NCBI GenBank assembly: GCA_937920335.1 | Contig: CALGUT010000228.1 | Coordinates: 1 to 6,235, forward strand | From: an uncultured Opitutales bacterium | GTDB lineage: Bacteria > Verrucomicrobiota > Verrucomicrobiia > Opitutales > UBA2995 | Length of the DNA: 6,235 nt | Direction of reading: 5' to 3' | Shown: one piece after another, positions 1 to 6,235 of the stretch | How the letters are laid out: the number at the start of each line of letters is the position of its first letter | Numbering within the stretch: the stretch's first letter is position 1 | The notes under the pieces: model-generated | What the model was told of the DNA's origin: nothing | Seen by the model: the letters and a program-made list of their open reading frames with translations, nothing else | The model's database searches: none | Translations under genes and position numbers: made by a program

Positions 1-171
1 GTAACAGAAAGGTCAAAACCGATGAGGCTAATGTTTGCTGTTTACCAAGTAAAACATGAGAAATGAACTGGAACCCTTAATACTCATCAACTCAACCAAC
101 CAGGCCACTTCATTAAGTTTTCACTCGGTTTTTAAAAAACTAAGTGGTCACGATTCATTATTGATCCTTGT
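1..171. other. Leader region without a convincing gene
   Basis: No ORF of recognisable identity is seen on either strand. One frame is open from base 1 to a TGA at 64-66 (21 codons, with an internal ATG at 22) and another from base 3 to a TGA at 57-59. Either could be the 3' tail of a + strand gene that starts outside the window, but both are too short to identify. The right half holds an inverted repeat, listed separately. I see no convincing -35/-10 pair, although a promoter for the downstream three-gene unit would be expected here. Confidence 0.5.
103..149 (+). promoter_or_regulatory. Bulged stem-loop in the presumed 5' leader of the pseudo-ATPase gene
   Basis: Bases 103-110 (GGCCACTT) pair with 142-149 (AAGTGGTC), giving eight pairs including one G-U. 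After a five-base bulge (111-115), AGTTTT at 116-121 pairs with AAAACT at 136-141, leaving a loop at 122-135. The structure ends 22 bases before the ATG at 172. No T-run follows it, so it does not look like a rho-independent terminator of an upstream gene. It could be a leader RNA structure or a dyad operator. The pairing is read directly from the sequence; its function is inference. Confidence 0.35.
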
Positions 172-2139
172 ATGGCTTTAACTCCTGAAAACGCACTGGA
201 TACCCATCTTCCTACTCCAGCTCTGACAAAGAACCCTTTGTCGCTGCTGGAATGGTCTAGTGCAGTAAGTGGAATCATTGCATTATTGGTCGAAGCACTT
301 AGGAGGCTACTACCATCGATTCAGGATGGAAACGGATACATCATCGTTCACACACTCATCGGCGTTGCACTCGGCATCGTCTGCATACAAGGACTTCCGA
401 TACTAGCCAAAGAGCTTATCCGCAGGCAGCGAAGCACCGCTGATTACTACATGCTAGCACTCCTGGTATTTTGCTTGTTTGGGTCTGCCTTTGAGGCACA
501 GAAAGACATTCAGAATCATTTTCTTGGTATCATTCCGGTCCTATTTTCCGGCTATGGAATTACCAAAAGAAAGTATCGTGAATATGACAGCAAGCTACAG
601 CGCACTTCAGACGCACTCGATAGCAACGACGGACCAGAGCTGGAAGTGGTGCAGGAATCCAAGCAGTCAAAAAGCGTGGGAATTGAATTAGTCAAAGCCG
701 GGAATTATCTCAAGATAGTGACCGGTGATCGGATCTGGGTTGCAGGTATTATTCACAAAGGATACGGACTACTAAACCAGGCATCACCACAATCATCTCC
801 TGTACCACGAAGATGCAGGAAAGGAGATACGGTCAGCGCGGGTGAGATTCTCATCGAAGGCGAACTAATTATTCAAGCGACTGAAAATGGGAAGTCTCGA
901 CATGATCCGAACGAAGAGCCTGAAACCGCATGGCTTAAACAATTCGAAGCACTAGTATTTAACCGGCGGCAAAAACTTCTAAGAATCATTTGGATAAACT
1001 TCATAGCGCTCATACTCTGTGCCCAATTCACATATTCTTATATACAGGGTGACTGGCGAGAGGGAATAGTTCCTGCGGTGTCACTACTCATAGGCATGAA
1101 TCCTTGGGGAATCGTATTAATCCTCCCACTACTATGGAGAAGACGTTTCATAGTCACCGCATTCAAAGGCATACGGTTTCGAAACCTGAGGCTCGTCGAG
1201 CTATTCAGCGACCAACTCGAAATCGTACTTGAAAAAACCGGAATCTTGACTGAACCGGGAATAACCAAAAAGAAGATCATCATTTCCAAACACTTTAGAG
1301 GGAAATCTCCGTTCTTGATTAGAGCGATTCGCGCAATGGAAGATCAAGCCAATCTCTCCTTGGGCTCCCATTATTTTTCTGCGGATACGGATGGGAAGCA
1401 AGTGACTGTAAAACAGCTTATCCATTCTGAAGCAGGTACCATTGAAGCCGAAATTTTCGACGAAGAGGAGCACCGCATTTTCATACGAGTAGGATCACTC
1501 AAGTCTATGCCCTATTTCACTCACAACGGCTTCAAACAGCTCAATACTCAGGTCGGAGAACTTCCGCCGAGACAACGTCTATTCGTCACACTCAATGACA
1601 TCCCTGCAGCCATTTTCGTATGGGATGAGCAATTGAAACAAAGCGGACTTGAGTTTCTCGAAGAAGCCGCAAAGCACAATCTCAATGTGACAATCGTGAC
1701 CAAGGACTCACGCACAAAGGTTGAAGACTTCAATGGGAAACCGATAAAGAAGGTCGAATCCGCATCAGAGAAAAAAGAAATCATCGAAACCATAAAAAAC
1801 AACAATAAGCAGGTCCTCTACCTAGGATACGGGCGGAGTGATATTCCTGCATTCAAAAGCGCATCTGCCAGTATGATGATTGAAAATGGCGACCCCTACG
1901 CCCTTCCCTTCGCAGATGCAGTACTCACAAACAACGGACTGAAGCTGCTCGTTGGAGAATGGTTGAGATTCAAACACGCTCGCTCTATTGCAAAATCGAT
2001 TACCCTCATCGCAGTCGTACAGCTCTTACTCGTCCTCTTACTCACTTTTACCCATACTTTAACGCCGTGGCTAGCGACAGTCATTACTGGTGTATCTGGC
2101 ACCGTAATGCTTGTGCAAACACTTCGTATCGAGAAATGA
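172..2139 (+). CDS. Degenerate P1B-type (heavy-metal) ATPase homologue, probable pseudoenzyme
   Basis: The 655-residue membrane protein has P1B-ATPase layout. Membrane segments lie near residues 27-47, 56-79, 92-107 and 116-131. An actuator-like domain follows (about 165-250; KIVTGDRIWVAG matches the family's xPGDRIPVDG), then segments at 270-290 and 297-318, P/N domains (about 340-600), and segments at 606-627 and 631-651. Signature motifs are aligned but altered. CPC is N310-P311-W312. The phosphorylated Asp of DKTGT is Glu354 (EKTGILT). TGE is replaced around 205-210 (SPQSSP). SEHPL is absent near 390-400. TGDN is T510-K511-D512-S513. GDGxND is G552-YGRS-D557. The likely P-domain Lys534 and Asp557 remain. 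There is no N-terminal metal-binding domain. The reading frame is intact, which argues for a maintained protein without ATP-driven transport, perhaps a sensor, scaffold or regulatory subunit. The ATG at 172 lacks a clear ribosome-binding site, but the first membrane segment follows it at the expected place. The next gene starts 46 bp downstream. Homology is well supported; loss of activity is inferred. Confidence 0.85.
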   Translation: MALTPENALDTHLPTPALTKNPLSLLEWSSAVSGIIALLVEALRRLLPSIQDGNGYIIVHTLIGVALGIVCIQGLPILAKELIRRQRSTADYYMLALLVFCLFGSAFEAQKDIQNHFLGIIPVLFSGYGITKRKYREYDSKLQRTSDALDSNDGPELEVVQESKQSKSVGIELVKAGNYLKIVTGDRIWVAGIIHKGYGLLNQASPQSSPVPRRCRKGDTVSAGEILIEGELIIQATENGKSRHDPNEEPETAWLKQFEALVFNRRQKLLRIIWINFIALILCAQFTYSYIQGDWREGIVPAVSLLIGMNPWGIVLILPLLWRRRFIVTAFKGIRFRNLRLVELFSDQLEIVLEKTGILTEPGITKKKIIISKHFRGKSPFLIRAIRAMEDQANLSLGSHYFSADTDGKQVTVKQLIHSEAGTIEAEIFDEEEHRIFIRVGSLKSMPYFTHNGFKQLNTQVGELPPRQRLFVTLNDIPAAIFVWDEQLKQSGLEFLEEAAKHNLNVTIVTKDSRTKVEDFNGKPIKKVESASEKKEIIETIKNNNKQVLYLGYGRSDIPAFKSASASMMIENGDPYALPFADAVLTNNGLKLLVGEWLRFKHARSIAKSITLIAVVQLLLVLLLTFTHTLTPWLATVITGVSGTVMLVQTLRIEK

Positions 2140-2163
2140 TCCTACCCACACCATCTCCTCCTA

Positions 2164-2176
2164 GCTATCGTATAGC
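2164..2176 (+). other. Small hairpin just upstream of the acylase start
   Basis: GCTAT at 2164-2168 and ATAGC at 2172-2176 form a five-base-pair stem with a three-base loop (CGT), nine bases before the ATG at 2186. The start codon also sits inside a short direct repeat, GATCAT-GA-GATCAT (2182-2195). The 46-bp gap contains no Shine-Dalgarno sequence and no T-run. The hairpin could affect translation initiation, but a repeat this short can arise by chance. Confidence 0.2.
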
Positions 2177-2185
2177 AGCACGATC

Positions 2186-4561
2186 ATGAGATCATTACTA
2201 CGAATTCTAGTAGGCACATCAGCGACTATCGTCGGACTGATTTTGATTTCGATACTCGGGTGCTTTCTACTGATCAGAAGCAGCCTACCATCCACTGGAG
2301 GATCGCGTACCAGTAGTTCCATTACAGACAAGATTACCATAGATCGCGACAAATGGGGAGTCCCCCTTATAACGGCCCAGACTCGAGAATCCATTTCTTA
2401 TGGAGTTGGGTTTTGCCATGGGCAAGACCGGTTTTTTCATATGGACTTGACGCGTAGAGTCGTCGCGGGAGAACTTGCGGCTCTCGTGGGGTCTAATGCC
2501 ATAGATCTTGACCGTGAGGCCCGAATCCACACGTTCCGCGAACGATCCAAGCTCATATTCAATAACTTGGAAGACTACGAAAAAATGATACTGGAACACT
2601 ATACAAGGGGAGTGAACGAGGGTCTAAACAGTTTACGTTCCAGGCCACCTGAATACTGGTTGCTAAACTCGAAACCCCTGCCTTGGTCCCCCGAAGACAG
2701 TATTCTCGTGATATTCGCTTTCTACATGGATCTGCAAAACAATCCAGACCTGGATTACGCCCGTTGGGTGGCGCGCCAGACCCTTCCAAAGGAAGTCGTT
2801 AATTTTATCGATGGAAAATCACACGCTTGGGAAGCTGCCATAGATGGAAGTCAGTTTTTGCAGACCGATATCCCAGGCCCCGAGGTTTTTTCATACCTAA
2901 AGGCTACCAATAAAGATACAGCTTTCCTAGATATCCCCAATCACGTTGAACGGATGCCAGGCAGCAACAACTGGGTTGTCGGACCTGATGCTTCTACAAC
3001 TGGCACACCCATCCTCGCTGGAGATCCTCACCTAAACCTGGGGGTTCCTAACACCTGGTATAAACTTTCCTACTCCTATATTCCCGACGACCAAGAAGAG
3101 TGGCTTAACATTCACGGATTCGGGATACCCGGCACTCCCAGTATAGCAATCGGAACCAACGAACATATTGCATGGGCGCTCACCAACAGTTCACTCGATA
3201 CCGACGATCTCATAATACTCGAGCCCGGTGATTCTGGATTCCCTGAATTCAAAACAAAAACAGGCACCGCCCAAATCCAACAAAAAAGAGAACTCATTGA
3301 GGTTAAAGGTGAAGACCCAGTGGCGATGGAAATTGAATATACTCAATGGGGACCTGTTATCGGAGAGACCCCTACCGGCGAAAAGCGAGTACGTCGCTGG
3401 GCAGCTTATCATCCAGATGCTATAAATGTTAAATCGATGCTGACTGAGCAATACGTAACGACACAGGACTTCTTGGACCACAGTCATGAAGCCAACCTTC
3501 CCGTTCAAAATTTTATAATGGCCGACACGGGAGGAAACATTGCGTGGACTATAGCTGGGTTCCTTCCCGATCGCCATGGAGCTGATCCATTTGAAGCTAT
3601 TTATGCGAGCGATCCCACACATATTTGGAACGAAAAGCTCAAACTCGAAACTTGGCCGCAGGTACTGAATCCGGAAAACGACCGGTTATGGACCGCCAAC
3701 AACCGGGTTTACGGGAGCGACTCTTACATGCGCATGGGGAGCGGAGATTACTCGGAATTCCCGCGCGCGTTTCAAGTCAGAGAAAAGCTCCTCGCGAAAG
3801 AAAAGCATAGCCCTCAAAACATGATCGAAATCCAGCATGATAACGCAGTGTCGTTTCTTATTCGATGGCAGAACCTTCTCCTCGGCACACTGGAAAAAAT
3901 GGATCAAACATCACCGGATTTCATTCGACTAAAAGAAGAAGTGACATCATGGAACGGGCGAGCAGATGTGGATTCCACCGGCTATACACTCATCCGAGAT
4001 TTCCGATCGAGAATAAGCGTCGAAGTTCTGAGACACATAACTCTACCGGCAATCGAATTTGATCCTGAGGAATTTGACCCTTTCAGATTCATGACTGAGG
4101 AGGCCGTATATCAAATTGTCGCCCGTCAACCGGAATACCTATTGAATCCGATCTATAGCTCCTGGCAGGAGCAATTCGCCCATGTAGTTGAGAGTTTATT
4201 AACTCACATTGAAGACAAAGGATGGGAATCCATTCGTTGGGGACGGCGAAATGTGTCTGACTACCGTCATCCGATGACTTATGCACTCCCCGCATTAAAT
4301 GGGTTACTAAGCATGCCACAGATAGAACTCGAAGGCGATCACTACTGCCCAAAGGTGCTAAGCCATAGTCTGGCAGCTGGCATACGTATTATAATGACCC
4401 CCGGAAAACTTGAAGAAAGTTTATTTCAAATGGGGTGCGGCCAAAGTGGCCACTTTTTATCGAAAAACTACAGCAACCTACAAAGCAAATGGGCTACCGA
4501 CGAATACTTACCTCTACTACCTGGAGAACCCGTCAGTACTCTCACAATACTACCTAACTAA
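2186..4561 (+). CDS. Penicillin acylase family (Ntn-hydrolase) amidase, membrane-anchored
   Basis: The 791-residue protein resembles penicillin G acylase-type precursors in length and order. Residues about 5-28 form a hydrophobic signal-anchor. An ILGC lipobox-like stretch is present, but the residues after Cys are hydrophobic, so a membrane anchor is more likely than a lipoprotein. The alpha-chain region carries the family pattern ITIDRDKWGVP (about 50) and FCHGQDRFFHMDL (about 76-88). Autoproteolysis is expected between Gly259 and Ser260 (PGSNNWVVG), making Ser260 the N-terminal nucleophile of a 532-residue beta chain. Against E. coli enzyme beta-chain numbering as I recall it, His282 corresponds to B23, Asn334 to the oxyanion residue Ala B69, Asp338 and Asp341 to calcium ligands B73 and B76, Asn505 (TANNRV) to Asn B241, and Arg527 to Arg B263. 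The 22-residue Asn-to-Arg spacing is the same. The family hydrolyses amide bonds in beta-lactams, N-acyl homoserine lactones or N-acyl amino acids in the periplasm. Substrate cannot be assigned here. It is probably co-transcribed with its neighbours. Confidence 0.93.
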   Translation: MRSLLRILVGTSATIVGLILISILGCFLLIRSSLPSTGGSRTSSSITDKITIDRDKWGVPLITAQTRESISYGVGFCHGQDRFFHMDLTRRVVAGELAALVGSNAIDLDREARIHTFRERSKLIFNNLEDYEKMILEHYTRGVNEGLNSLRSRPPEYWLLNSKPLPWSPEDSILVIFAFYMDLQNNPDLDYARWVARQTLPKEVVNFIDGKSHAWEAAIDGSQFLQTDIPGPEVFSYLKATNKDTAFLDIPNHVERMPGSNNWVVGPDASTTGTPILAGDPHLNLGVPNTWYKLSYSYIPDDQEEWLNIHGFGIPGTPSIAIGTNEHIAWALTNSSLDTDDLIILEPGDSGFPEFKTKTGTAQIQQKRELIEVKGEDPVAMEIEYTQWGPVIGETPTGEKRVRRWAAYHPDAINVKSMLTEQYVTTQDFLDHSHEANLPVQNFIMADTGGNIAWTIAGFLPDRHGADPFEAIYASDPTHIWNEKLKLETWPQVLNPENDRLWTANNRVYGSDSYMRMGSGDYSEFPRAFQVREKLLAKEKHSPQNMIEIQHDNAVSFLIRWQNLLLGTLEKMDQTSPDFIRLKEEVTSWNGRADVDSTGYTLIRDFRSRISVEVLRHITLPAIEFDPEEFDPFRFMTEEAVYQIVARQPEYLLNPIYSSWQEQFAHVVESLLTHIEDKGWESIRWGRRNVSDYRHPMTYALPALNGLLSMPQIELEGDHYCPKVLSHSLAAGIRIIMTPGKLEESLFQMGCGQSGHFLSKNYSNLQSKWATDEYLPLLPGEPVSTLTILPN

Positions 4562-4618
4562 GCTATTCGATTTTGATTCCATAAGTTGAATTTTCGGTGT
4601 TACCGTCTGAAACACCTT

Positions 4619-5968
4619 ATGCTAACCTCACGTTCTCACCGCAATTGGCCAGACTACAGTTCCAATCCATTTGAAATAGCTCTAGAAGATTCCTACGGCT
4701 CATCTACAGCAGGTGGGATCCTATGCGCCCCAATCACCCAAGTTGGTTTGATGGATTTCTTAATTACCAGCCCCGGCTCAATAAGTCTCTATGGGCACTT
4801 TGGAGGAAAGGTGTGGACTCAAGAAGTAGATATCAGGCTATCAGAAAAAGCAGAAGAAAATGGACTGCCTGGAGACCACTCTCCCGGAGTGCAAATAGCC
4901 GATATCGATGGCGACCGACGCCTCGAAATCGTATACCTCGACAATCAAGGAGCCATTCACGTCCTCGACGGCGTGACGGGTCGCGAAGAATGGGTATCCG
5001 CACCACCTTGCCCAACAGAATGCGAAACTTGGGAAATCGCAGCTATTTGTAATCTTAGAGGCTGGGGAGACCGAGACATCATACTACAATCCACCAACAA
5101 ATCTGGTTATCGGCTCGGCCGCTACCTCCAGGCCTACACGGTAGAGGACCTATTAATGAAGAACTACTCCCCCATATGGGAACGGCACGACTACTTCGGC
5201 TGCGCGCACGGAGGCCTCCGATTAGCGGATTTAAATAATGACGGGCGCGACGAAGTGATTGGCGGATCAACTATCAACGCCGAAGGGATCGCCTTAGAAG
5301 GCATTCCGATGACCGCAAACGACGAAAGCAATCATATCGACGCTCTGTTCCCGGCAAATATCAGACTCGACATGAAGGGACTGGAGACAGTCGTTCTCGA
5401 GAATGGCGGAGAAAACCGAGTGTTTTTACTGAATAACGATACGCTCATCTGGGCAAGCCATCACAAACATCTGAAACCGAAATATGCAGTAGCAGGTTCG
5501 TTCGGACCCGATTCAAACGATCGATATATCTGGTGCGCAGCTAATTCGGAAAATAGCCGCTACCCGTTTGTCTTTGATCAGTTTGGAAACGTCGTCGTCG
5601 ACGGAGAAACAACTCCTGGATATCAGACCTCATTCTGGAAAGACGGCGTAGAAAATGTCTCAATCGTTCACTGGGATGGAGGTGCCCAACAACATGCTTG
5701 CGGCCGAACAAAGAATGCAAAGAAAACAGCCTGTATTTTTGATCCATTAACAGGAGAGATCATCAAAGAACTCACCGATGGGGCAGAAAGAGTTTTCGTC
5801 GCCGATGTTTGCGGGGATTGGAGAGAAGAAGTGATCGTATTGACGAAAGAAAAACTGCTTATTTTTTCCAACAATCAGCAAAACCCCAACCGGGATCTAC
5901 CAAGATTTTGGGAAAGCTCAATCTACGAGAGAGCTAAAACGAACTACTGTCTAGCCTGCTCGCAATAA
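4619..5968 (+). CDS. PL11/FG-GAP-like beta-propeller protein (rhamnogalacturonan-lyase-like)
   Basis: This 449-residue protein has FG-GAP/PL11-type repeats with calcium-loop motifs: DIDGDRRLEIV (Asp95), DLNNDGRDEVI (Asp204) and DVCGDWREEVIV (Asp396). The last strongly resembles the GDWREEV signature near the end of family PL11 rhamnogalacturonan lyases. HGGLRLADLNNDG and the late YQTSFWKDG also have PL11 counterparts. The N-terminal domain of typical PL11 enzymes (about 600 residues) is missing, and no signal peptide is visible, so it may be cytoplasmic and non-catalytic. Eleven cysteines are present, including C131-PTE-C135 and a C-terminal CLAC (444-447). I chose the ATG at 4619. A TTG at 4586 would add 11 residues (MNFRCYRLKHL) without creating a signal peptide. 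Neither start has a Shine-Dalgarno sequence. The gene is 57 bp after the acylase stop and probably in the same transcript. Fold assignment is fairly secure; lyase activity is not. Confidence 0.8.
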   Translation: MLTSRSHRNWPDYSSNPFEIALEDSYGSSTAGGILCAPITQVGLMDFLITSPGSISLYGHFGGKVWTQEVDIRLSEKAEENGLPGDHSPGVQIADIDGDRRLEIVYLDNQGAIHVLDGVTGREEWVSAPPCPTECETWEIAAICNLRGWGDRDIILQSTNKSGYRLGRYLQAYTVEDLLMKNYSPIWERHDYFGCAHGGLRLADLNNDGRDEVIGGSTINAEGIALEGIPMTANDESNHIDALFPANIRLDMKGLETVVLENGGENRVFLLNNDTLIWASHHKHLKPKYAVAGSFGPDSNDRYIWCAANSENSRYPFVFDQFGNVVVDGETTPGYQTSFWKDGVENVSIVHWDGGAQQHACGRTKNAKKTACIFDPLTGEIIKELTDGAERVFVADVCGDWREEVIVLTKEKLLIFSNNQQNPNRDLPRFWESSIYERAKTNYCLACSQ

Positions 5969-5987
5969 GCGAAAACGTCAACCGGAC

Positions 5988-6235
5988 TTAGCTGTCCACC
6001 GCCATTGCCTGACAAGCTTTTAGATCTAATTTTCCACTGGCCAGTATAGGAATTCCTTCCACTTGCTTAACAATCCGCGGAATCCAAAGATTCGGATATC
6101 CCTCTTCGATTAGCCTATGACGAAGATTGTCTTCGTCGATTTTGATAGCCGTTAATAGAACAAGCGCCTCACCTTTATTCTCATCAGGTCGAGCACTTAC
6201 GACCAACGGAACCATTTCCTCATCTTTAAGATTAA
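5988..6235 (-). CDS. C-terminal fragment of an AMP-forming acyl-CoA/acyl-ACP synthetase (Aas-like), cut by the window edge
   Basis: The - strand frame runs from the right edge of the window to a TAA at 5988-5990, giving at least 82 residues. The visible part is the small C-terminal domain of the ANL (adenylate-forming) superfamily: PDENKGEALVLLTA in its first half, then LWIPRIVKQVEGIP and ASGKLDLKAC at the end. The Lys in SGKLDL (codon 6030-6032) is in the position of the catalytic A10 lysine. The IPxLxSGKLDLK ending is typical of Aas-type acyl-ACP synthetase/2-acyl-glycerophosphoethanolamine acyltransferases and related ligases, which activate fatty acids with ATP. The frame stays open upstream of the internal ATG (cat at 6213-6215) with NLKDEE, so that ATG is not the true start. 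The gene converges on the propeller gene with 19 bp between the stops. The exact substrate, and whether an acyltransferase domain is fused upstream, cannot be seen. Confidence 0.8.
   Translation of the reverse strand, partial: NLKDEEMVPLVVSARPDENKGEALVLLTAIKIDEDNLRHRLIEEGYPNLWIPRIVKQVEGIPILASGKLDLKACQAMAVDS

Noticed and set aside
172..2139. Pseudogene call for the ATPase homologue
   Set aside because: The motif residues are replaced by missense changes only. There is no frameshift or stop over 655 codons and all domains are present, so a maintained pseudoenzyme fits better than a decaying gene.
3191..3622. 143-codon - strand ORF inside the acylase gene
   Set aside because: It is antisense to the well-supported beta chain and shows no recognisable domain.
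4390..4395. TATAAT, a perfect -10 box match that could serve the propeller gene
   Set aside because: There is no plausible -35 element at 16-18 bp upstream, and it lies within acylase coding sequence over 220 bp before the next start. It is probably coincidental.
4441..4458. GTGGCCAC palindrome followed by TTTTT, terminator-like
   Set aside because: It lies within the acylase coding sequence over the conserved GQSGH segment. The stem is short (GGCC/GGCC), and 100 bp of conserved coding sequence follows.
4559..4618. Acylase and propeller genes share a reading frame, so they might be one split or fused gene
   Set aside because: Two in-frame stops (TAA 4559-4561, TGA 4574-4576) separate them, the acylase ends at the family's usual C-terminus, and the propeller has its own ATG. 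Two independent genes explain this better.
4723..5052. 109-codon + strand ORF rich in Arg, inside the propeller gene
   Set aside because: It lies wholly inside the propeller gene in another frame. Its Arg/Trp/Ser-rich composition is typical of an out-of-frame translation, and the propeller frame carries recognisable motifs.
1..6235. CRISPR array, tRNA/rRNA, insertion sequence or integrase
   Set aside because: No regularly spaced repeats, cloverleaf-like segment, terminal inverted repeats or transposase motifs were seen.

Overview
The window reads as chromosomal DNA of a Gram-negative bacterium. It has three tightly spaced genes on the + strand (172-5968) and the 3' end of a convergent gene on the - strand (5988 to the right edge). 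A membrane-anchored penicillin-acylase-type enzyme, a rhamnogalacturonan-lyase-like propeller and an Aas-type acyl-activating enzyme would fit a marine PVC-group bacterium (for example Verrucomicrobiota/Opitutales). This placement is an impression from gene content only, and no taxonomic marker is present. None of the three starts has a clear Shine-Dalgarno sequence.

Layout: 1-171 is a leader with no convincing gene. It contains a bulged inverted repeat (103-149) just ahead of gene 1. Gene 1 (172-2139) has the full architecture of a P1B-type (heavy-metal) ATPase: four membrane segments, actuator domain, two membrane segments, P/N domains and two membrane segments. Nearly every catalytic motif is altered: DKTGT is EKTGI, the CPC metal motif is NPW, TGE is gone, and GDGxND is GYGRSD. 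It is best described as an intact pseudo-P-type ATPase. Gene 2 (2186-4561) is a full-length penicillin-acylase-family Ntn hydrolase with its nucleophile Ser260 and the other expected active-site positions in place. Gene 3 (ATG at 4619, ending 5968) is a PL11/FG-GAP-like beta-propeller with no signal peptide and no N-terminal PL11 domain, and it is rich in cysteine. The - strand gene (5988 to >6235) is the C-terminal end of an AMP-forming acyl-CoA/acyl-ACP synthetase, Aas-like.

Genes 1-3 are separated by 46 and about 57 bp, with no terminator seen between them, so they probably form one transcription unit. Their joint role is unknown. A dead transporter scaffold in the inner membrane, a membrane-tethered amidase probably facing the periplasm, and an apparently cytoplasmic propeller do not make a pathway I recognise. 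The most unusual element is the pseudo-ATPase and its linkage to the acylase.
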